A DNA stretch of 64,000 nucleotides from contig NC_067202.1 in assembly GCF_000699445.3 (NCBI RefSeq), forward strand, positions 17,579,644 to 17,643,643, given 5' to 3'. Below the pieces are notes generated by a model, which was given only the letters and a program-made list of their open reading frames with translations, had not been told where the DNA came from and ran no database searches. This document shows, piece by piece, positions 59,890 to 64,000 of this stretch (position 1 is the first letter of the stretch; each line of letters opens with the position of its first letter). Position numbers and translations under genes: made by a program. This DNA comes from Schistosoma haematobium (Eukaryota > Platyhelminthes > Trematoda > Strigeidida > Schistosomatidae).

Positions 59890-62800
59890 GTGATAAGCTT
59901 GAAGACAATCTAATCGATTTCAGTACAAACACCATTATTGTAAACTGAGTATATAAACTTATCTTGGTTATCAAGTTTCGGTTATTTTGAAGTCATCCAT
60001 ATTGGTCAATACAGTCTATCTGGTTGAAATCCATATGGTAACCGTAATCATTAATTAAAGAAGATATTGGGTGATATTAGTCAGAATCAGTCACAATAGC
60101 ACAAGTGCATTCACTCTTTTTTCTTCTCTAAATAATAGGTCACAGTCATTCTATATTTACAATCTATATTCTCAATATTTGGTCTTTTTCATTATCATTA
60201 CTACATTTTTTTAGACTTCCCTACTATTCAGCTTGTTTTAGTTTACATCATGAATTGACTTTAACTATGAGCGCCATTAAGAAAGAAGTAAGTTTATTGG
60301 ACAACTGTAACGTTGATCCTCAGTCAGATGGTTGATGTTCTATGCTACGATTATACGTGATGGTCTAGGCAAAGTCAATTTGTAATGTAAAAACAATAAT
60401 CAATTATTGGAAAGCTTTCAATCTATGAAACTATTCTTAGGTCTATTTAAAACATGTAACATTATATATTTTTTCGATTTTTAATTGTTAAATTAAACTC
60501 ATGTCTACTTTTGATGGAGTTTTGTTCTCTGAGCTGGATGGTTTGATCGTGAGCCATATGTGGAGAAATTCGAACACTTCACTTCTCCTCTGAAGTTTGT
60601 ACTGATGATATCGTTCAGAAGAACGATTTTTAAGACTCCATCTCAGAGAACAAGACTCCATCAAAATCATCCACTTGAGCTACAAATCTTCTCTATCATC
60701 ATGTCTACTTTACATAGCAAGAAGAATCTGAAAGACGTCATCAAGAGTCACTTAGAGAAATAAGTAGAAAAGCTTTTGAAATGTCAATACTAACTCATAC
60801 TGGTGATGATTCACTGACTGTTCCTGGCATTGAACCTTATCCAGTACAAAAATGGTGTAAAGCATGTCAAGTAATGGTAAGTTTATCACGTTATATTCCT
60901 CATTGATTTTGTATTATTAAATTTGCCATGATTAGTCCCTTGATGAAGCGGTAGGTTAGTCGTTATTATGTCTGACTTTCAATCAATAAGTAGCAGGTTC
61001 AAACCCTTCTACACCTAGTTCGATTTCGGCAACCGGATAAAATCATTTGATATCCTACGTAGAATATTGTCTCGAAACCAAGTATGCAAGTTTACACACT
61101 TGGTAAATAAGTCAATAAATACAAATGTAGTGTATATGTTTGAAAAATGGTGAGTTGGTTACTGTTGAACCTAACAACACGATTGATTGTTCTGAATACT
61201 CTGTGCACGTTGATATTTCATACACACTGGATCGATCATGGATAACAAGGGATGATTTTATAATTGATTTGGAGGGCGATGACATTACTTCTTAATTAGC
61301 TACCAGACACCATGTATACTATCATGTGTGTATTAATCAGTTGAACAGTTTTCTTTATTGTTGTTATTTCTAGGTTCCTCAATAATTTTTTTCATCAGTC
61401 GTTAGTTTCCCTGAACAGTCGCTAATAATGATTTGATACACCTTTTGTTCTTGTCTAAGCAACCCTTCGTTATATTATTATAATCATTCAATCATAAGTT
61501 TGGTCCTCTCTATACCTTCATACCATAATTGTGGTATCAGTTCATGAAGTTATTGACTGATCAGTTCTGACAGTTGGCCACTACCAGTTTAAGTTCCTGT
61601 AGATTGTCTTAATCAATAGTTAGAGACATTGGATTAAATGTTTTAGTGTTGATCTCAATAAAACCGATGAACTCATTCTTTCTATTCTTTTAGATCTCGA
61701 ATTTTAAAATTATCTTAGAGGTTTTACTCCATGAATTCATTCTTTCTTCTGATGTCATATTATCTATTCATAAACCTTTTCTACTACCACTGGTACTGTG
61801 AATACTTCTACTACTCTTGTGTTCTTCATGTCCATTTTATCATGATATGTTAATATCATGTTACAACTTGTATCTGTACACATGGTTGTCAGATTCCATT
61901 TTGCTTATAACTGACTGACTTCTCTGTTCATATGATTCCATGTAAACAGTCAGGTTGTATTTTTAATTTTCATTACAATATAATACTCAAAATGTGATTT
62001 TTTTTGGAAAGTATACACTGGGTTACTGAATTGCTTAAACATTAACCATATTTACAACTAATCGATCAATTGTGGAATAGTGAGCGGTATTATGTTCATA
62101 TAGTTGTTTGTTGTTATTGAATCCTATCAATATCAGATTGTGGAACTTGGTGACGAGAGTTCGAATCTCAAAAAGAACAGGATTGTAGGTACATCTTGTT
62201 AACAAATCCCAACTAACACGGAACTAAAGTTCAGAGCTTCCCACTAACTAATTCCAGATACCTGAAAGTAACTTCATTTTTAATATTGAAATCGTTACCA
62301 TAAAATAGGATATTTAAAAACTGACCAGTTCAACTTTAAACATCCAATAACAAGCAAAAGAAATAAATATCTTCATACCATCTGATTTTGCATACTTGTT
62401 AAATAATAGGATCCATAATTATCATTTGGGATAAGCCACTGTAAACAATTAAAAAGTCTGTATATCTCAATGACTGTGAATGCTGATATGATAACTATGT
62501 GCCTGATGAGATCAGTCTATGGATAGTGAGATCTAAACCAGATTATATACAACTATGTCGTCTTTGGCTAATAGTTGAGAAACCCGACTTCTACATATTA
62601 AGTCCTCCACTTGATTATGGCTTATACAGTGTACGTCTATCGGCAGTCGAACGCAAAGAAATTCATAATTGCATATCGAAAGACGCAAGAAAGCAGGAGA
62701 AGCAGTTATTGAGTAAGTGTCAATAATGTACAGAAAAACAGGGGTATTTATGGTTATTAGTATTGGCTATTGCATAATTATAATTCAGCCAATTCGCAAA

Positions 62801-63519
62801 TAGGGAAGTTATACAATCGTACAATGATAGTAAGGCATTCTGATATTTTAGGGGGTTCTGTCAGGTTGCAACTGGATTGAATCTCTTGGGCTTATTTAGA
62901 GCCTTTGGAGGCTTCGACGCGCTTTTTTGAAGGCCGTTACAACACTACTAACTGAAAGTATCCGGGGTTTCTGCTTTCGACCATCACTGTCTCCTAAGAA
63001 TGGCATGTAAGTATTCCCAAGATCATTCAGCGCCTTTCCAGGCACAGCAAAAACGGTCGTTCTAAACGGACTAACATCCTGAAATCTCAGCTTTAATGAT
63101 TTGATCATTTTTTTAATTACCATCTCAAGTAATTCATTGTTGTGTGTTATTTTGTAAAAACAAGAAATGAATAAAAGGTGTATTTAATTTATAACAGTGT
63201 ATCATTACTCCTGAGATGCGATCATAACAATCATATCTTATCTCACTTTCATGGCTGTATGCTGTTCTTGCCTTAAGGTTAGAACCCTGGGCTACAAACC
63301 TGTAAACCTCAATTATTGAATATCATTTAATTTAATCGTTAAATTCATTGTTTCACTTTTGTATTGTCGATTAGTAAAGTACTTCTTTATTATGACTATT
63401 TTCTGCTTGTATAATAGATTATGTCTGAAGTTCAATTGAAAAGTCATTTACACGGTAAACGTCATCAGAATGCAATTATGGAAGCTGCACAAAATCGTCC
63501 TGTTGGTAGATCTGAATTA
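37857..63519 (+). CDS. SCAPER: SCAPER: S-phase cyclin A-associated protein in the ER (5' 13 exons; 3' end outside window)
   Basis: Exons: 37857-37901, 38821-39263 preceded by 37948-38050, then 40277-40377, 41469-42006, 44183-44918, 51052-51451, 52882-52990, 54768-54932, 56594-56725, 57994-58218, 60718-60876 and 63418-63519, followed by GTAAGT. Every junction is GT..AG and phase-compatible, giving 1086 codons so far. The start ATG has an in-frame TAG two codons upstream. Landmarks: [15 protein letters not shown] (about 28-42); the SCAPER N-terminal domain with [20 protein letters not shown] and [10 protein letters not shown] (about 165-197); [10 protein letters not shown] (231-240); an acidic/His stretch (about 344-373); [17 protein letters not shown] (about 773-789); an Arg/Glu/Gln-rich coiled coil (about 790-1030) with AFIQTLEAEQ and [11 protein letters not shown]2H2 finger C1046-x2-C1049-x12-H1062-x5-H1068. 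In animals SCAPER is a cytoplasmic/ER protein that binds cyclin A-CDK2, and loss in humans affects retina and brain. The fluke protein is longer before the finger than human SCAPER because exons 5-7 carry low-complexity sequence. Confidence 0.95.
37902..37947 (+). other. SCAPER: SCAPER intron 1, 46 nt micro-intron
   Basis: GTTAGT..TTATAG boundaries, phase 0. It splits the 15-codon first coding exon from the conserved DEGVQARN exon. Without it the N-terminus would be missed. Confidence 0.85.
38205..38345 (+). mobile_element. tRNA-headed SINE fragment
   Basis: A box A-like GTGGTTTAATGGGCGAAG and a box B-like GAGTTTGAACACTC are spaced as in the other tRNA-headed copies. The hammerhead-like part is not recognisable. 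Lies in SCAPER intron 2. Confidence 0.5.
38821..39263 (+). other. SCAPER: SCAPER exon 3, N-terminal domain
   Basis: The exon begins right after the pyrimidine-rich acceptor TTCATTTACAG and encodes residues 50-197. The open frame continues upstream of 38821, but that part repeats [12 protein letters not shown] codons and lies before the acceptor, so it was excluded. The acceptor phase matches exon 2 exactly. The end encodes the most conserved SCAPER block, '[17 protein letters not shown]'. Confidence 0.9.
39590..39930 (+). mobile_element. RTE-like subfamily 2 relic
   Basis: GCTTCCGAAGGATTGCT, TAATGTGTGTTTAGACC, GATAAATCATTTGGTGTTAC..TTGAAACA and ACTGATTGGAAAAGATGGC follow the same order as the antisense copy at 13261-13960. 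No open frame survives. Lies in SCAPER intron 3. Confidence 0.65.
40683..41065 (+). repeat. Dispersed repeat sharing a block with the window's right end
   Basis: TTAGTGCTAATAGAGTTATGAGTGTGGTTATCACTTCCTGGTTG corresponds to the sequence at 63915-63965. The boundaries and class are unknown. Confidence 0.4.
41469..42006 (+). other. SCAPER: SCAPER exon 5, acidic/His-rich
   Basis: It opens with the conserved [10 protein letters not shown] motif, then turns into low complexity: a Ser-rich part and runs of Asp/Glu ([19 protein letters not shown]) directly followed by [10 protein letters not shown]. It ends AKLDK|GTAAGT. Confidence 0.9.
42272..42405 (+). repeat. Family A retroposon, 3' tail fragment
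   Basis: TTGGGCACCCGGGCAGTATCACAGCCC..TTGGTGCCTCCTTGTACCAATATTTATGTG then AAATAAATGAATAATAAAA. Confidence 0.7.
42515..42840 (+). mobile_element. RTE-like subfamily 2 relic
   Basis: GATAGTCCGTTTGGTATGAAAATCTTGAAACACCG followed by CGGGGACCGATTGGAAAAAAG encodes, with frameshifts, the 'ILKHR.RWLAHVLR' and 'GTGWKK' C-terminal blocks. Third copy of this subfamily in the window. Confidence 0.65.
42885..43370 (-). mobile_element. Family A retroposon, nearly full length
   Basis: It runs from ACATTGGTACAAGGAGGCACC (3' side) to CTCTCGGCCGTACC (5' end). Internal landmarks are GGTCTAATCCACAAGG, CACCAACCCGGTTAAAGCG and CTCTCAATTTTGTAAAC. The A-rich tail itself is lost. Confidence 0.75.
44183..44918 (+). 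other. SCAPER: SCAPER exon 6, with poly-Thr and Cys/His cluster
   Basis: It opens [20 protein letters not shown], the coiled segment that matches the animal 'EVLAKKEELADRLEKAN' region. It then has nine Thr in a row (about 485-493), an Asp-rich run and a compact [10 protein letters not shown] cluster (about 576-585). The exon ends at CCAG|GTAATA; reading on to the stop at 45004 would be intron. The phase 1 end fits the acceptor at 51051. Confidence 0.88.
45045..45235 (+). mobile_element. tRNA-headed SINE with hammerhead-like module (degenerate)
   Basis: Box B-like CCTGGGTTCGACTTC. Module CTATTGAGGAATCTCAC..AGTAGGATAAAACACTTGTCCAATGCTTCC, then TTTTCACTGTTTATC. Confidence 0.6.
45545..46745 (+). 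mobile_element. RTE-like subfamily 1, RT to 3' UTR, dead copy
   Basis: The RT block with 'GVRQGCALS' (usual GV.QGC.LSP) is followed by '[13 protein letters not shown]', where the catalytic FADD is replaced by YTHN. After a stop near 45877 the C-terminal part continues: 'IYLGSLMNL', '[16 protein letters not shown]', '[16 protein letters not shown]', '[16 protein letters not shown]'. Premature stops are visible and a 3' UTR resembling the other copies follows. Lies in SCAPER intron 6, same strand. Confidence 0.8.
47085..47660 (-). mobile_element. RTE-like subfamily 3, C-terminal fragment
   Basis: The minus strand gives '[35 protein letters not shown]', then '[23 protein letters not shown]', with in-frame stops. 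This is the C-terminus of a different RTE lineage from subfamilies 1 and 2. Its 3' end type recurs at 53024-53216. Confidence 0.7.
47661..48426. other. SCAPER intron 6 interior, unassigned
   Basis: Nothing recognised. Confidence 0.35.
48435..48692 (+). mobile_element. MITE with terminal inverted repeats and 8-bp target duplication
   Basis: 258 bp flanked on both sides by TGGTTACT (48427-48434 and 48693-48700). The left end reads GTGGGACTATAATTTATAGA and the right end, reversed, TGGGGAGACTATAAATTATG; they pair with a 2-bp indel. An 8-bp duplication is typical of hAT-class transposons. It has no coding capacity. Two more copies lie at 25064 and 29588. Confidence 0.8.
48905..49090 (+). mobile_element. 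tRNA-headed SINE with hammerhead-like module
   Basis: Best-preserved head: GGCGTAGTGGTATAGAGGTTAAGCG (box A region), then AAGGTTCTGGGTTCTAGTTC (box B region). Module: CACTATCGAGGAGTTCCATACT..GGAACGGCCGTCCAGTTG, then TTTTCAGTGGTGGTCC. Confidence 0.72.
49330..50965 (+). mobile_element. RTE-like subfamily 1, long copy split by a solo LTR
   Basis: RT starts at about 49335 with '[19 protein letters not shown]'. After a frameshift near 49500, '[15 protein letters not shown]' (catalytic FADD intact, about 49624) follows. The reading is cut by an LTR at 49748-50059 and resumes with '[18 protein letters not shown]', '[20 protein letters not shown]', '[16 protein letters not shown]' and a frameshifted end. 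The 3' UTR ends CGTTGTAGCTGACTGACTAAC at about 50960. Dead copy, same strand as SCAPER, in intron 6. Confidence 0.82.
49748..50059 (+). mobile_element. Solo LTR with perfect 5-bp target duplication
   Basis: 312 bp, starting TGTTAGCGAC and ending AATTATAACA (TGTTA..TAACA inverted ends). It is flanked by TGAAC on both sides (49743-49747 and 50060-50064). A TATA-like CTATAAATATGC lies about 130 bp in. Removing it restores continuity of the RTE reading. It is unrelated by eye to the Gypsy LTR at 33337. TGTT..ACA ends would fit a BEL/Pao family but the family is not identified. Confidence 0.88.
51052..51451 (+). other. SCAPER: SCAPER exon 7, conserved HMHEKL block
   Basis: Phase 1 entry after ATATTATAG. 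It is Ser-rich in its first two thirds and ends with the SCAPER signature [18 protein letters not shown] split by CG|GTAACT. The next exon completes the Arg codon. Confidence 0.92.
51840..52348 (+). mobile_element. Family A retroposon, full length reference copy
   Basis: It runs from CCCTGGTACGGCCGAGGGTGG to CAAATAAACATATGAATAAAG, about 509 bp, with all landmarks in order. It is the best copy for building a consensus. Lies in SCAPER intron 7. Confidence 0.8.
53024..53216 (-). mobile_element. RTE-like 3' end with (GTAA)n tail
   Basis: Minus strand: GGAGAATGCTAGTCGGTGGCC, TATGCTCCACCATTGGGAG, then GTAAGTAAGTAAGTAATT. The matching sequence inside the subfamily 3 relic (47090-47170: CTCCCTCGTGGAGCATAGACC, CTGACTAGGATTC) identifies the family. 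Confidence 0.68.
53395..53560. mobile_element. Sm-alpha-like repeat with two opposed hammerhead-like cores
   Basis: On the minus strand, AAATAGGACGAAATGCCC followed by ATTCTAGATTCCACT closely follows the published schistosome hammerhead (AAATAGGACGAAACGC..CTGGATTCCACT) from memory. On the plus strand, TTGATAAGTTCTACATAGGACGAAAC repeats the core with substitutions. The CTGATGA halves are mutated on both strands, so neither is expected to cleave. Confidence 0.6.
53561..54275. other. SCAPER intron 8 interior, unassigned
   Basis: Nothing recognised. Confidence 0.35.
54279..54665 (+). mobile_element. Family A retroposon with internal deletion
   Basis: AAATGCCCTGGTATGGCCGAG..GAGAGGACGAAAAGCGAATTTCCGG is followed after a deletion by CTCCACTATCCTGAGGGAACG and CACCCGGGCAGTATCACAGCCC. 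The tail is missing. Confidence 0.75.
55262..55445 (+). mobile_element. tRNA-headed SINE with clean hammerhead-like stem II
   Basis: Head CCTAATGGTTTAGTGGTAAC and box B TTGATTCGAATCC. Then CTGATGA (55372-55378), GTGC, the six-base loop CATCCA, GCAC and GTAA (55393-55396). The catalytic GAAA is GTAA here. Otherwise this is the hammerhead core with a perfect 4-bp stem II. Confidence 0.68.
55446..56320. other. SCAPER intron 9, mostly unassigned
   Basis: Around 55980-56060, AAGACAAAGAGTGAATTCATC..TGAACCATGTCACCTAACATC resembles the reversed C-terminal end of RTE subfamily 1 (compare 19895-19960). It is therefore probably an antisense RTE fragment. The rest is unassigned. Confidence 0.4.
56325..56425 (+). 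ncRNA. Hammerhead-like ribozyme module of a SINE (56330-56378)
   Basis: CTGATGA (56334-56340) and GAAA (56359-56362) are both intact. GCCGTC precedes a possible cleavage point after 56370, followed by TAGTGC, which can pair with the upstream CAC. Three extra bases (GGA) lie between CTGATGA and the usual GTCC stem II strand, and the 3' strand is AGAT instead of GGAC, so activity is doubtful. The tRNA head is missing. Confidence 0.5.
56815..56985 (-). mobile_element. tRNA-headed SINE with hammerhead-like module
   Basis: Minus strand: CCGGTTTAGTGGTATAGAGTC, GACCGAAGATCCTGGATTCC, ACACATGAGGAGTTTCATA, then AACAAAACGGGCGTCCATTG and TTTTCAATGGTTG. Lies in SCAPER intron 10. Confidence 0.65.
56986..57993. 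other. SCAPER intron 10 interior, unassigned
   Basis: Nothing recognised beyond the SINE at its left end. At 57540-57600, TTTAATCTCAGCATTACTCACTCGACGGTC weakly resembles a reversed RTE subfamily 1 segment, uncertain. Confidence 0.3.
58440..58740 (+). mobile_element. Family A retroposon, 3' 60 %
   Basis: It starts at ATTCCAAACCAATGATTCACATGGG and runs to GTTTATATGAAGAAATAAAC. It is immediately followed by an oppositely oriented copy. Confidence 0.74.
58745..59190 (-). mobile_element. Family A retroposon, tail-to-tail with the previous copy
   Basis: TTTATTTATTTGAATACATAAATATTGG (tail complement) through GGTCTAATCCACAAGACAGTGG to GGCAGTGGCTGTATACGCG. The 5' end is missing. Lies in SCAPER intron 11. 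Confidence 0.74.
59713..59732 (+). repeat. (GT)n microsatellite
   Basis: About ten GT units. Confidence 0.9.
59851..59888 (+). repeat. (AAT)n microsatellite
   Basis: About twelve AAT units, uninterrupted. Confidence 0.95.
60718..60876 (+). other. SCAPER: SCAPER exon 12, first half of the zinc finger
   Basis: Enters after TTTACATAG. Residues 1000-1052: [20 protein letters not shown] then [17 protein letters not shown]. It carries the two finger cysteines (1046, 1049). Phase 0 on both sides. Confidence 0.92.
60948..61110 (+). mobile_element. tRNA-headed SINE
   Basis: GCGGTAGGTTAGTCGTTATTAT (box A region) and GTAGCAGGTTCAAACCC (box B). The body CACCTAGTTCGATTTCGGC is not clearly hammerhead-like. 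Lies in SCAPER intron 12. Confidence 0.55.
61111..62130. other. SCAPER intron 12 interior, unassigned
   Basis: Nothing recognised. Confidence 0.35.
62135..62290 (+). repeat. Possible SINE fragment (box B only)
   Basis: GACGAGAGTTCGAATCTC resembles a pol III box B with the spacing of the other SINEs; the head is not recognisable. Confidence 0.35.
62291..63417. other. SCAPER intron 12 right part, unassigned
   Basis: A 75-codon frame at 62499-62726 has no recognised domain and lies outside the SCAPER reading. It may be an old transposon piece. Nothing else is recognised. Confidence 0.3.
63418..63519 (+). other. SCAPER: SCAPER exon 13, second half of the zinc finger
   Basis: Enters after [28 protein letters not shown] supplies His1062 and His1068 of the finger. 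It ends RSEL|GTAAGT. The next exon lies outside the window. Confidence 0.92.
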
Positions 63520-63612
63520 GTAAGTCTTATATACATGTATATATAATATTAGCTTATTGTTTTAAAGCAATATGTTCCAGCAACCATAATTCAGCGATAA
63601 TGCTATACTCTA

Positions 63613-63910
63613 AAAGGTTCGGATACAGCCGAGGAAAGTGACAGTTTACTCTCCTTCTCGAAATACTCTCATATGGTCACTTTCTTTTAACCTCTATCAG
63701 AAAATTCCTCCCCACTTAAGTGTTTATACGCAATTAAAACCATGAAAATTTGATGTTTGACACTTAGATCACCTTGTTGGATACTGGAAGCTCACCAAAG
63801 GAATCCGTTTACTCCCATTCCCAGTCAATGGAGAATATAGGCCGTACGATCCTGACATAACGAATGAAGTATAAACCTGTTTTGGTCACTAGTTACCATG
63901 AGACTGAATA
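63613..63910 (+). mobile_element. Family A retroposon, old diverged copy
   Basis: GGTTCGGATACAGCCGAGG, CTCTCATATGGTCAC and TTTTGGTCACTAGTTACCATGAGACTGAA follow the family A order with many substitutions. It is the most diverged copy in the window. Confidence 0.6.
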
Positions 63911-64000
63911 CAGTGGTCTTGAGTGCTGTTAGAGGTATGAGGGCGATTATCACTTCCCGGTTGCTCACACCGTGGAAGGGTACTTCTGGAGGTACCTGAA
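63911..64000 (+). repeat. Dispersed repeat shared with 40735-40790
   Basis: GAGTGCTGTTAGAGGTATGAGGGCG..TTATCACTTCCCGGTTG. Continues beyond the window. Confidence 0.4.

Overview
This is AT-rich, intron-rich and repeat-dense animal DNA that looks like a blood fluke, most likely the genus Schistosoma. The evidence is: tiny first introns (39 and 46 nt) followed by kilobase introns, trematode-type non-LTR elements (RTE and CR1 clades), a Ty3/Gypsy element whose primer-binding site resembles tRNA-Trp (CsRn1/Boudicca type), and tRNA-headed SINEs carrying hammerhead-like cores. I cannot name the species. There is no sign of bacterial, plasmid or viral organisation.

Two host genes are supported, both on the + strand. 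WDR55 (18273-26161) has five exons encoding about 414 aa. It is a WD40-repeat nucleolar protein and appears complete. SCAPER (37857 to beyond the window end) has 13 exons encoding the first 1086 residues. It covers the SCAPER N-terminal domain, the conserved [10 protein letters not shown] block, a long Arg/Glu-rich coiled coil and a C2H2 zinc finger whose two halves lie in different exons. The C-terminal part lies outside the window. Every splice junction of both genes has GT..AG ends and matching phase. A decayed DUF4806-like gene or pseudogene may occupy 400-1190.

Layout: 1-1.2 kb, DUF4806-like relic. 1.7-5.35 kb, a TTTCCCC-rich repeat, a solo-LTR relic and a CR1 endonuclease relic. 5.8-9.8 kb, a diverged inverted repeat and direct repeats. 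11.7-14.3 kb, antisense CR1 and RTE relics. 16.3-16.9 kb, a family A retroposon plus an RTE tail. 18.3-26.2 kb, WDR55, with an RTE nested inside a family A repeat in intron 2. 26.7-37.8 kb, intergenic: SINEs, a MITE-like copy, a CR1 relic, two LTRs and a collapsed Gypsy element. 37.9-64 kb, SCAPER, with introns filled by RTE copies, a solo LTR with a perfect 5-bp target duplication, a MITE with an 8-bp duplication, hammerhead-type SINEs and many family A copies.

The window therefore contains two conserved genes whose introns hold layered transposon insertions. The most informative signals are those nested insertions, the internally collapsed Gypsy copy and the hammerhead-like SINE modules.
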